From positions 124,001-188,000 of the forward strand of contig NZ_CP025121.1 of NCBI RefSeq assembly GCF_003640545.1: a stretch of DNA of 64,000 bases, read 5' to 3'. The DNA comes from Candidatus Phytoplasma ziziphi (GTDB taxonomy: Bacteria > Bacillota_I > Bacilli_A > Acholeplasmatales > Acholeplasmataceae). The notes under the pieces are model-generated. The model worked only from the letters and a program-made list of their open reading frames with translations. It did not search any database and had not been told where the DNA came from. The translations under genes were made by a program, and so were the position numbers. Position 1 is the stretch's first letter. Each line of letters opens with the position of its first letter. Of this stretch, positions 42,202-50,356 are shown in pieces.

Positions 42202-43695
42202 ATGTTAACCAACGAACAAAAAGCGTTAAAACAAATCATTTCCTATATGAACCAAAATAAAGCTGAACAATTAAGTTTTTATTTTCAGCTCATTGATCCA
42301 CAATCTTTTTTAGATAAACAACATACAAAAATCTTTCAGGCCTTAAAATATTTAACTTTAGGAAAAATAACTAATCATCCCTTTGATAAAATAAAGTCTC
42401 AAAATGAGATAATCGAAGAATTACTCACCTATCTTCAAACCTATTTCCCCCAAGATAACTTTACTAAAGAATCATTATCTTTTTTAAGTGATGATTTTAG
42501 TAAGGAAAATAACCTTAATTTCTTAGATAACTTAAAACATACCTATACCCAAGAAAAACTGTTCCGACAACTCTTAAAATTTATTAGTCCTTCTTTTGAA
42601 AATCAAGATCCTTACACTAAAAACTTATATTACCAAGAAATCTTTGATAAATTAAGAAAATTTATGACTTTGATTCCTCACAAATCAGACCAAACCTTAT
42701 TAACTTTAAATCAAATGTCCTCTTGTCATCCTGAGTTTTTTAAAACCGATCAACAATCCAAACAAAAAATCCAAGAAGAATATTACCGCTTATCAAAAAC
42801 TTTCCGAGGCTTAAATCAAGCCACAAAAGGATTTAAAAAAAGTCAAATCATCACCATTGGGGGCTATACTGGATTAGGTAAAACCACTTTTGTCTACAAT
42901 CTTCTTTTAGATATCGCCAAAACCAAACATCAAGAAACTAAACATTATCCCCATATGTTAGTTTTTTCTTATGAAATGACCTTAGAAGAAAATTTAAGTC
43001 GATTATTAGCCCACCAAACTCAAATTCCTCTAGATGTTATTTTAGATAAAAATTTGAAAGATTTAAACATCACACTACTCAAATACACGGAAAGGATGAA
43101 ACAAGCCAAACAATTTTTTGTTAACATTAATTTATCGTTTAGTTATGACAAAAGTAAAAACATTGATTATATCATTGATTTAGTTTATCGCCTTCATTTA
43201 GAAAAAAAAGTTGAAATGATTGTCATCGATCATCTTCAAATTACAAAAGCCACAAATCATTTAGAAAATGACCGTCTAGCCATTGACGAAATTATGACTA
43301 AACTCAAACAATTAGCCATGGAATTAAACATCGTTATTATCATTCTCTCACAATTTTCGAGAGATACTTATAGCCATTACCAAGGAAAATCCCCTGAAAT
43401 CACCGCTTTAAAAGGAAGTGGTGGTATCGAAACCAACTCCGACATCGTCTTAATGATGTCTGAATTCCAACCCAAACTATCCAAAGACCAAGAAAAACCT
43501 TTGAATATCTATAATCAAAATTGTAATCAATTATATTTAGCATCAAAAAACAATGAATCTCAAAAAATCATTGAATTATCTATTAAAAAGAATCGAAGTG
43601 GTACTAAAAAAAACTTAGTTTATCACTTTGAAATGACCACCCAAACCTTTCAAGAAATAGGTTATATCTTACCTTATCTATTAGAAAATTATTAA
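42202..43695 (+). CDS. dnaB: Replicative DNA helicase DnaB (intact)
   Basis: A 497-residue hexameric helicase. N-terminal domain with QKALKQIISYMNQNKAEQL and FLDKQHTKIFQAL, then the RecA-like core: GGYTGLGKTTFVYN (Walker A), MIVIDHLQI (Walker B, H2), IIILSQFSRDTYSHYQGKSP and LKGSGGIETNSDIVLMM (H3/H4), KKNRSGTKKNLVYHFE (last motif). Length normal. It would unwind the mobile unit and recruit the primase encoded next. Ribosome binding site AAGGAT. Coupled to the upstream gene with one base between. Confidence 0.92.
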   Translation: MLTNEQKALKQIISYMNQNKAEQLSFYFQLIDPQSFLDKQHTKIFQALKYLTLGKITNHPFDKIKSQNEIIEELLTYLQTYFPQDNFTKESLSFLSDDFSKENNLNFLDNLKHTYTQEKLFRQLLKFISPSFENQDPYTKNLYYQEIFDKLRKFMTLIPHKSDQTLLTLNQMSSCHPEFFKTDQQSKQKIQEEYYRLSKTFRGLNQATKGFKKSQIITIGGYTGLGKTTFVYNLLLDIAKTKHQETKHYPHMLVFSYEMTLEENLSRLLAHQTQIPLDVILDKNLKDLNITLLKYTERMKQAKQFFVNINLSFSYDKSKNIDYIIDLVYRLHLEKKVEMIVIDHLQITKATNHLENDRLAIDEIMTKLKQLAMELNIVIIILSQFSRDTYSHYQGKSPEITALKGSGGIETNSDIVLMMSEFQPKLSKDQEKPLNIYNQNCNQLYLASKNNESQKIIELSIKKNRSGTKKNLVYHFEMTTQTFQEIGYILPYLLENY

Positions 43696-43706
43696 GGAAT
43701 TTATCA

Positions 43707-45032
43707 ATGAATTATCAAGAAAAAATAAAACACATCCAAATTCATTTCCCCATGTCAGTTTTATTAAAAAAATTAAATATCATACCACCAAACTTCAACC
43801 CCAAATATCGTTTCCCTTGTCCCATTCATCAAGGAAACAATCCTACTTGTTGTCATTTCACTTCTACTAACAAAATTCATTGTTGGAAATGTGGTCGAGA
43901 TTACGATCTGATTGATGTTTATATGACTATCCGTCAAATTAAATCTTTTTCTAAAGCGATTCAAAGAATAGAAGGATTTATGAATTCTTTCGAATTTAAA
44001 ACCTTAATCCAACAAGAAAAAGAAACAACGCAAACAACTACTAACCCTTTTCAACAACCATATCATCCAATTAAACCAAAACAACCAGTTGACGAACAGG
44101 AAATTAATATCAAAAAGAAACAATTATTTAAAAAAATCTCACCCTTATTCAACCAAATTAGAGATTATTATCATTATTTATTAACCATTAATCGCAACAA
44201 CGAAAGCCAACCAGGAATAGAATATTTAACTCAAAAAAGAAAACTCACTGTAGAAACTATTAAAGAATTTAAACTAGGCTATGCCCCATTATCTGATAAA
44301 CCTTTATCTTTTCGGTTAGTAAATTACTGTCAAAAGAAAAATATTAATATCGATAAATTATTAGAATATGGTTTTATCAAAGAAAAAACTAATCAACAAA
44401 GAAAAAAATATTATCATGATACTTTCCATGGTTCAATTATTATCCCCATTGAAAATGGTTATCATCAAACTTTTCATTTTTATCAAAACCATTTTCGCGA
44501 AGTTTCTTATTTCCAACCTAAATATAAATCCCTCAATAATTTTAGTCAAACACCTACTTTTCATTTCAGTTATCGTTTTTTTGAAGCATTACCTTTTATT
44601 AAACAAACGAAAACCATCATTATTCATGAAGGTTTTTTCGATGTCATTAGTTGTTGGCAAAACAATATTAAAAACGTTGTCGGTCTCATTTGTGTCACTC
44701 AACTACTTTCTAAATCACAAATAGAAATTCTAAAAAAAGAAAATATCAAAGTAATTATTGCCTTAGATAATGACGAAACAGGCCGAAAACGAAGCGAAGC
44801 CTTAGGAGAACAACTAACCTTACAAGAAATCCCTTATGAAATTAGAAGAATTCTACCCCCTTATGATCAAACTTGTAAAGATGTCGATGATTTAATCGGT
44901 CAATACGGAAAAGAAGCATATCAAAAATGTTTTTTAGCTCCATATATTACTTATGAAGAGGCCAAAAAGAAAATCATCGTCGATTTAGCGGTTCATTTCT
45001 TTGGCGAAGACAAAGTTGAAGTAATTAATTAA
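43707..45032 (+). CDS. dnaG: DNA primase
   Basis: A 441-residue DnaG-type primase. N-terminal CHC2 zinc finger: CPIHQGNNPTCCHF ... KIHCWKCG (Cys, His, Cys, Cys). Then the RNA polymerase core and TOPRIM: IIHEGFFDVISCW, VIIALDNDETGRKRSEALG and DVDDLI. The C-terminal helicase-interaction domain is short, as total length is below the usual 580-600 residues; reduced PMU primases are normal. It follows dnaB by 11 bases. Confidence 0.92.
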   Translation: MNYQEKIKHIQIHFPMSVLLKKLNIIPPNFNPKYRFPCPIHQGNNPTCCHFTSTNKIHCWKCGRDYDLIDVYMTIRQIKSFSKAIQRIEGFMNSFEFKTLIQQEKETTQTTTNPFQQPYHPIKPKQPVDEQEINIKKKQLFKKISPLFNQIRDYYHYLLTINRNNESQPGIEYLTQKRKLTVETIKEFKLGYAPLSDKPLSFRLVNYCQKKNINIDKLLEYGFIKEKTNQQRKKYYHDTFHGSIIIPIENGYHQTFHFYQNHFREVSYFQPKYKSLNNFSQTPTFHFSYRFFEALPFIKQTKTIIIHEGFFDVISCWQNNIKNVVGLICVTQLLSKSQIEILKKENIKVIIALDNDETGRKRSEALGEQLTLQEIPYEIRRILPPYDQTCKDVDDLIGQYGKEAYQKCFLAPYITYEEAKKKIIVDLAVHFFGEDKVEVIN

Positions 45033-45103
45033 ATTATTTTTTTACACCAAAATATATAACATCTACACATATAAATATATCAACATACCCCAAAATAAGC
45101 GCA

Positions 45104-45155
45104 TATACCCTAAATTTTGCGATTTTATTTTTCGCAAATTCGGGGTTTTTTATTT
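45104..45155 (+). terminator. Rho-independent terminator after dnaG
   Basis: CCTAAATTTTGCGA and TCGCAAATTCGGG form a long stem (14 or so pairs with a mismatch) around a T-rich loop, followed by GTTTTTT. Confidence 0.75.
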
Positions 45156-45186
45156 TTATAACAAACCAAACAAAAGGAGAAAAGAA

Positions 45187-45813
45187 ATGAAAAACGACAC
45201 TAGTCAAGAAATTAGAATCGGGGGCTGGAACACAAAAACCACCCCTAATGATTTAACCCAAATTAAAAAATTTTTAAAAATATTAAAAGAAGATTTAATT
45301 AATCTCACTATTATTGCTCATTCCAAAAAGAAAAATACTTACCAAGAAGCTAATTACCGTCCCAAAAACCAAACTCTCTTCGTCGATCCTCAAATCTTAG
45401 AAGAAATGAAACAAACAAAAATCACCTTAATTAATGATAATTTTTCTTCTAGTAATAGCAAACTATTACTTTCTGATTTAACCCCGCTTAAAAGACAAAA
45501 TAACTCCCTTAAATACCTATTTAATATCTTCCAAATCAATTATAAAAATGAATCTAAAAATATCATCAAAAAATTAATTGGCAAAATCAATCTTCATAAA
45601 CTAGAAAACTTACAATTATACCAACTAGACCCTCAAAAACTGGATAAATATCATAAACCCATAAAAACAAACTATAAGAAAGGGTTAAACATCATCTATT
45701 ATCGCCAAGAAGATTTAAAATACATTCAATCTTTTTTAACAAAAGATAAACAAGGTTATCGGGTTAAAAAGCTACATCCCAAATATAAATATATACCTAA
45801 ACAACAAGAATGA
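45187..45813 (+). CDS. Hypothetical PMU protein (208 aa), adjacent to iterons
   Basis: A soluble, basic protein (IGGWNTKTTPNDLTQIKKFL; PKNQTLFVDPQILEEMKQTK; LNIIYYRQEDLKYIQSFLTK) that I do not recognise. AAAGGAG precedes the ATG. Its stop codon is the first triplet of the 11-bp repeat array. By analogy with iteron replicons, a gene at this place could code for an iteron-binding protein, but no winged-helix signature is evident to me. Confidence 0.55.
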   Translation: MKNDTSQEIRIGGWNTKTTPNDLTQIKKFLKILKEDLINLTIIAHSKKKNTYQEANYRPKNQTLFVDPQILEEMKQTKITLINDNFSSSNSKLLLSDLTPLKRQNNSLKYLFNIFQINYKNESKNIIKKLIGKINLHKLENLQLYQLDPQKLDKYHKPIKTNYKKGLNIIYYRQEDLKYIQSFLTKDKQGYRVKKLHPKYKYIPKQQE

Positions 45814-45898
45814 CACTTTTATGACACTTCATTGACGCTTTTATGACACTTTATTGACGCTTTTATGACACTTCACTGACACTTTTATGACAATTTGA
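45811..45898 (+). repeat. Array of eight 11-bp direct repeats (iteron-like)
   Basis: Units begin at 45811, 45822, 45833, 45844, 45855, 45866, 45877 and 45888 with consensus TGAC(A/G)CTTTTA alternating with TGACACTT(C/T)A(T/C). All share TGACxxTT; the last is TGACAATTTGA. The 11-base spacing puts every unit on about the same face of the helix. Next to a helicase-primase pair and a large AT palindrome, this fits a replication origin or a partition site. Confidence 0.8.
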
Positions 45899-45940
45899 CT
45901 TTGAAAATAATCTATATAAAGATTAACTCATTGAAGGAGT

Positions 45941-46033
45941 GATATTTGATATTTTATATCGATAATGATAATGATACTCGATATTTGATATTATCGCATT
46001 ATCATTTTTTATATCATTATTATTTATCGATAT
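45941..46033. repeat. AT-rich palindromic region next to the iterons
   Basis: ATATCGATAATGATAATGAT (from 45956) and 46012-46033 are an imperfect inverted repeat of about 21 bases. Between them CGATA and TATCG form a smaller hairpin, and GATATTTGATAT occurs twice in direct orientation (45941 and 45980). Possible DNA-unwinding or cruciform element of an origin. Confidence 0.55.
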
Positions 46034-46229
46034 CATAAAAACCTCTTTTTAGTAATTTTATTTTTTTAATTTATTTCAATCATTAAATCAACTTTAATTT
46101 TTAAATTAATTGCCTTCCCAAGTATTGATTATTATCTATGAAACAAAAAGATGCACGCGCTGAAGCGCTTATTTAGAGTTATAATAGTTGATATATTTAA
46201 AATAATTTATAAAGATAATTGGTATTAAG

Positions 46230-47168
46230 ATGCAAAAATTAAAACAAAAAATTAAATTATTACAAAAAATGATTGAAAAAATTAAAAAAATTGATAAAAA
46301 AATGGTTTTTCATTTAGTTAAGCAATTCAATCAAACCCTGAATTTAACCACCATTTTAAAAACAATTCAAATTAAAAGAAGTACTTATTATTATTGGTTG
46401 AAAATAAAAGCTAAACTAAAAGAAAAAGAAGAAAAATACCTGTTACAACAAAAACGGATTAAAGCTTTATGTTTCCATTATCAATATTTTTACGGTCATC
46501 GGAAAATCACTGATTTATACCAAAAAATCTTTAACGAATTCATCACCAAGAAAAAAGTTTATCTCATCATGAAAAAAAACGACATTAGTTGTCGTTTAAG
46601 AATCAAAAAAAATTTTACTTACCATAATTTAAAAAATAATCTCCAAATAATTCCTAATTTAATCAATCAAGATTTTATGGCCACCAAACCCCTCCAAAAA
46701 CTCTTTACTGACATCACTTATTTCAAAACGAATCAAGGTTTTCTCTATTTTTCTTGTATTATCGACTCTTTTAACAACCAAATAATTGCTTCACATGTTT
46801 CAAACCAACAAAATAAAGATTTAGTTTTAAATACTATTAAAAAACTTCCAAAATTAAAAGAACCTTGTATCATTCACTCCGATCAAGGAAAAGTTTATCA
46901 ATCGCTCAAAATTCAACAAACTTTAACAAAAAAAGGTTTTTTAATCAGCATGTCAAGAAAAGCTACCCCTCGTGATAACGCCATCATTGAAAACTTTTTC
47001 GGCCAAATGAAAACAATTTTACAACATCAAAATCCTTTTTTATTTCAAAAATCTCCTGATAAAATGAAAAAATTAATTAATCATTTTCCTAAATTTTGGA
47101 ATAATAAGTGGATTTTAAGTAAATTAAACCATTCAACTCCATCTCAATATATTCAAAAACTAAGATAA
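46230..47168 (+). CDS. tra5: IS3-family transposase (tra5-like)
   Basis: A 312-residue, intact transposase: N-terminal HTH-like helices, RTSTYYYW-like KRSTYYYWLK, FYGHRKITDLY, then the catalytic core with LFTDITYF (Asp), HSDQGKVYQS (Asp) and NAIIENFFGQMK (Glu). Related to 8010. PMUs of the known type carry tra5 at one end. A TATAAT-type promoter (GAGTTATAATAG, 46171) and a GCGC-TGAA-GCGC hairpin precede it. It may mobilise itself or the whole unit. Confidence 0.87.
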   Translation: MQKLKQKIKLLQKMIEKIKKIDKKMVFHLVKQFNQTLNLTTILKTIQIKRSTYYYWLKIKAKLKEKEEKYLLQQKRIKALCFHYQYFYGHRKITDLYQKIFNEFITKKKVYLIMKKNDISCRLRIKKNFTYHNLKNNLQIIPNLINQDFMATKPLQKLFTDITYFKTNQGFLYFSCIIDSFNNQIIASHVSNQQNKDLVLNTIKKLPKLKEPCIIHSDQGKVYQSLKIQQTLTKKGFLISMSRKATPRDNAIIENFFGQMKTILQHQNPFLFQKSPDKMKKLINHFPKFWNNKWILSKLNHSTPSQYIQKLR

Positions 47169-47199
47169 ATTTTTAGTTGAATGAACATAAAATAATATA

Positions 47200-47235
47200 A
47201 CCTTGAAAAAGGTTACTTTAGTGCGCTTTTTTTAC
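47200..47235 (+). terminator. Terminator-like hairpin after tra5
   Basis: AACCTT and AAGGTT around GAAA, then a second short T-run after GTGCGC. Moderate support. Confidence 0.5.
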
Positions 47236-47375
47236 CTAAAAATAGTAAAATTTAAAAAAAATATCATTTTCTTTCATTTTGTTGACGAGTTTTTAACTTT
47301 TTTTACCTAACTATATAGTGAAGGGTTAAAATATTAAAAAAATATCTTTTGAAACTAAAGAATTATCAAAAAAAG

Positions 47376-47390
47376 TTTAGACACTTTTTA
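47376..47390 (+). repeat. 15-bp direct repeat at the right edge of the complete PMU
   Basis: TTTAGACACTTTTTA, identical and in the same orientation as 30270-30284. Confidence 0.5.
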
Positions 47391-47415
47391 ATTCAACAAA
47401 ATATTTCCTTAGTTT

Positions 47416-47451
47416 GAAAAGATAGGAAATTATCTATTAATTTTTAGTCTT
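47416..47451 (-). repeat. Right inverted repeat of the complete PMU
   Basis: GAAAAGATAGGAAATTAT, then CTATTAA, then TTTTTAGTCTT. The two outer blocks are the reverse complement of 30338-30366; seven extra bases separate them. Confidence 0.55.
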
Positions 47452-47483
47452 AAAGAGTCATTTTAAAAATTAAATTTGTTTAA

Positions 47484-48188
47484 AAAAAGGAAACAGCTCA
47501 GAGACAACCAGGACCACAACAAGGACAAAAACAACAAGATATTCAACCCAAAGAAACAATAAAAGAGGTTGAGGTAATTAAAACAATTGTAAACGATATT
47601 AAAATAAAAGAATTGACAGATGCAAATACAGCCTTACAACAACAATTAAGCACCAAACCCAAAGAAACAATAAAAGAGGTTGAGGTAATTAAAACAATTG
47701 TAGACGATACTAAAATAAAAGAATTGACAGATGCAAATACAACCTTACAACAACAATTAAGCACCAAACCCAAAGAAACAATAAAAGAGGTTGAGGTAAT
47801 TAAAACAATTGTAGACGATACTAAAATAAAAGAATTGACAGATGCAAATACAGCCTTACAACAACAATTAAGCACCAAACCCAAAGAAACAATCAAAGAG
47901 GTTAAAGTTGTTGATAATACGAAAATAAACGAGTTAGAAACAAAAATAACTCAGCTACAAGACGAATTAACAACTGAGAAAAATAAAGGACCTGTTTATA
48001 TTAATGTTCCAGGCCCTGAAACAATCAAAGAAACTGAGAAAATAATTTACGTAGATAAACCAGTTGTAACAATTAAAGAAATCGAAAAACCAGTTACTGT
48101 TTACGTAGATAAACCAGTTGAAAAAATCATTTATATAAATAAACCTGTTAATTTAAATGAAATAAAAAAACAATCTTTTAAACGCTAG
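47484..48188 (+). pseudogene. 5'-truncated gene for a repeat-containing protein
   Basis: The frame is open from about 47484 but has no start or leader: the N-terminus has been lost at the edge of the PMU. It holds about three copies of a 37-residue unit (KELTDANTALQQQLSTKPKE followed by TIKEVEVIKTIVDDTKI), then a tail with repeated DKPV segments (IIYVDKPVVTIKEIEKPVTV). The 111-bp DNA units are almost identical. A TTG at 47613 could start a shorter product, without a clear ribosome binding site. Related to the end of 32087. Original protein probably membrane-anchored. Confidence 0.55.
47532..47905 (+). repeat. 111-bp tandem repeat, about 3.3 copies
   Basis: Unit beginning AACCCAAAGAAACAATAAAA, with starts near 47546, 47657 and 47768 and a partial fourth near 47879. 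Length is a multiple of three, so copy number changes preserve the frame. Confidence 0.8.
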
Positions 48189-48290
48189 TAGATTTACATG
48201 GATATATAAAACTGATATTATAAAATTTTTTGATAATTTATAGAAAAAATAATTAATTTAAGCATATAAACATTAAAGGAATAACAACAA

Positions 48291-49165
48291 ATGATGATTA
48301 AAAAAAATATAGAACCGATTAATTTTTCTTTAAATCGGATAGGTGGCAAAACAAAAATGCTACCTTTGTTAAGGACTTTTATACCTACATATTTTAAAGC
48401 CTATTACGAGCCCTTTTTAGGAGGCGGTGCGTTGTATTTAGATTTAAGACCGACCACAAGGCCTATCTCAGCGACAATGAACCTCATTTAATGAATATAT
48501 GGAACGAAATAATAGCTAATCCGAGCCTCTTTTATCAAAAGGCGCTCCAATATGAGGACTTTATTTTTGATAACGAGATCCCACAACAAATACCAACCAA
48601 TAAAAAAATCAATTCTTATCATAGTGAAAATTTTAACAAATTATTACAAAAATATAATAACAAAAACGAGGGCGCTTTATTTTATACTTTATTCAAACAT
48701 AGCTTTCGTGGTTTTTTTAACTTCAAAGTTAATGGTGATATAAAAATGAGTTTCGGATTTGAAAAAAAGAAAATTTTACGTGATTTTAATTCTTTTAATT
48801 TAGAAAAATTGAAACAAATAGAATTATTATTTAAACCCTAATCTTGTTTATTAAATAGTGATTTCGAAATTTTAATTAATCAAGCTCAAAAAGACGACTT
48901 TTTATTTTGCGACCCTCCTTACGCTCCTTATAATAATTTATAAAACACAGAATATAATGTTTATAAGAACGCGGAGTGGTATGACATGGATTTTGATTTA
49001 GGAAGTCAAAAGAGACTCGCCGAAGCCCTAAGGAGAGCGCACGCTCGAGGCGTTAAATGGTTAACTACTAACTATCCGACACAAGAAATATTACAGTTTT
49101 ATCAAGGTTTTAATTTTAATTATATGTTAGCGACAACAAACGTCAAAAAAAAAAAAAAATATTGA
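48291..49165 (+). pseudogene. D12-class adenine-N6 DNA methyltransferase, broken
   Basis: Residues match Dam-type enzymes: NRIGGKTKMLPLLRTFIP, FLGGGALYLDL (SAM-binding motif I), a KHSFRGFFNFK segment, CDPPYAPY (motif IV, DPPY) and LTTNYPTQEILQFY. One frameshift lies near 48455-48475 (RPTT, then KAYLSDNEPHLMNIWNE in another frame), and in-frame stops interrupt it at 48839 and 48941. Another oddity is a run of 15 A near the 3' end. No restriction enzyme is adjacent; likely phage/PMU orphan methylase, now dead. Confidence 0.8.
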
Positions 49166-49230
49166 TAACTTCGAAGTCATTATTACTAATTATCGCGAAT
49201 TTAAACAAAATATTTATTAAGGGAATGTAT

Positions 49231-49431
49231 ATGTTGAATAAAACAACATTAGTCAAAGCCGGTTTGTCGTTGAGTTATATATTTTTTATGATTAGTAATT
49301 ACATCACTTTATTTTGTGATTTTCAATTTGGAGCTAAATTTAACTGTTGTGTCAGTTTGGTTTCGGATACGTTATTTTTAATGCATTTATGGTTATTTAA
49401 AGAGAAAAAAACACCATTTAAAGAAAAATAA
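49231..49431 (+). CDS. Small membrane protein (66 aa)
   Basis: ATG 49231 is about six bases after AAGGGA; the frame also reaches back to a TTG at 49162 but without a ribosome binding site. Two hydrophobic segments (about residues 8-28 and 33-56), with several Cys and Phe. It follows the broken methylase. I do not recognise it; holin-like size and layout could be considered but are not supported by a motif. Confidence 0.45.
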   Translation: MLNKTTLVKAGLSLSYIFFMISNYITLFCDFQFGAKFNCCVSLVSDTLFLMHLWLFKEKKTPFKEK

Positions 49432-49442
49432 AAGGATACATT

Positions 49443-49556
49443 ATGAATTTAATAGCCTTTATCATTTTTATTTTAGGTTTATTCCTTTATTGTTGGATTT
49501 TTTATATTTGCTATTCTTACAAAATTCCTTTTAAATATATTCAGTATTTTTCGTAG
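49443..49556 (+). CDS. Very small membrane protein (37 aa)
   Basis: MNLIAFIIFILGLFLYCWIF and 17 more residues; AAAAGGA precedes the ATG. One TM segment covers most of it. Short, but ribosome binding site and position within a run of small genes make it plausible. Confidence 0.4.
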   Translation: MNLIAFIIFILGLFLYCWIFYICYSYKIPFKYIQYFS

Positions 49557-49605
49557 TTAATTTCAACTGGAAGTTTCGCTATAATGACTTATAAAATATT
49601 TCTTT

Positions 49606-49672
49606 TAGAATAAAACATTATTAACAAATTATAAAAAATAAATAAAACATTATTAACAAATTATAAAAAATA
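49606..49672 (+). repeat. Short tandem duplication (about 33 bp x 2)
   Basis: AATAAAACATTATTAACAAA and about 11 more bases occur twice in a row between small genes. Confidence 0.8.
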
Positions 49673-49703
49673 ATTTAAATTAATTTTACAAAGAGACTTT
49701 AAA

Positions 49704-49772
49704 ATGACAAATATAAAAACAACAAAATATCAATGTAAGTATGGCAAATTAAAGAAAGATAATAAAATATGA
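49704..49772 (+). CDS. Very short frame coupled to the YqaJ-like gene
   Basis: 22 residues (MTNIKTTKYQCKYGKLKKDN and two more), ending in ATGA overlap with the next start. The Cys-Lys-x-Gly-Lys spacing faintly recalls the repeated LKCKTGEDNKLE start of the helicase loader at 19799. May be a gene remnant or leader peptide. Confidence 0.25.
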   Translation: MTNIKTTKYQCKYGKLKKDNKI

Positions 49773-50356
49773 AAATTGATTTAAAACAAAATACTTGGGA
49801 ATGGTTTAAACACCGTAAAAATTATATTAACGCCTCCGAGGTGGGAACCATCATGGGTTTAAATCCTTATGAGACAGTTGGCGACTTAATAAAGAAAAAA
49901 CTTTTTAAATAGCCTTTTATGAGTAATGAGGCCATGGAACACGGAAAACGTATCGAGCCCTTAGCCAATTTATGGTTTTGCGCGAAAACAAAAAGAGATT
50001 ATCAGCCGGCCGTGTTTGTAAAGGGGATTTATTCGGCGTCGTTAGATGGTTATCATGAACCATCGCAGACAATGCTTGAAATCAAATGCCCTTTAAATAG
50101 AACTAACACGGCGTGGAAAGATTTTTTTACAAATAAAATTATTCCACCTTATTATTTAGCGCAAATGCAATGTGGTTTATTTTGTGCTGGTCTTAAAAAA
50201 GCTTATTTTTTGGTGTATTTTAATAACCAAGATTATTATGTGGAGAAAGTCCTTTTAGATATGGATTTTATTGAGGATATGCATAAACACGTCGCCGCAT
50301 ATAAACAATTATTAAAAGAGTTTACAACGGAATATGAGAGAGAATTGAAAAAATGA
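49769..50356 (+). pseudogene. YqaJ-like exonuclease with an in-frame TAG
   Basis: Third YqaJ-family gene: WFKHRKNYINASEVGTIMGL, then TAG at 49910-49912, then MSNEAMEHGKRIEPLANLWF, SASLDGYHEPS, LEIKCPLN and AQMQCGLFC in the same frame. All catalytic residues follow the stop, but the first conserved motif precedes it. Apart from the one stop the frame is intact to 50356, where ATGA overlaps the start of dnaB. Recent nonsense mutation, or, less likely, readthrough; a restart at ATG 49919 would lose the first motif. Confidence 0.7.

Noticed and set aside
45811-45898. Possible CRISPR array
   Set aside because: 11-bp units are contiguous with no spacers; iteron explanation is better.
47543-47896. 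Minus-strand 117-codon repeat frame
   Set aside because: Mirror of the 111-bp plus-strand repeats, no ribosome binding site.
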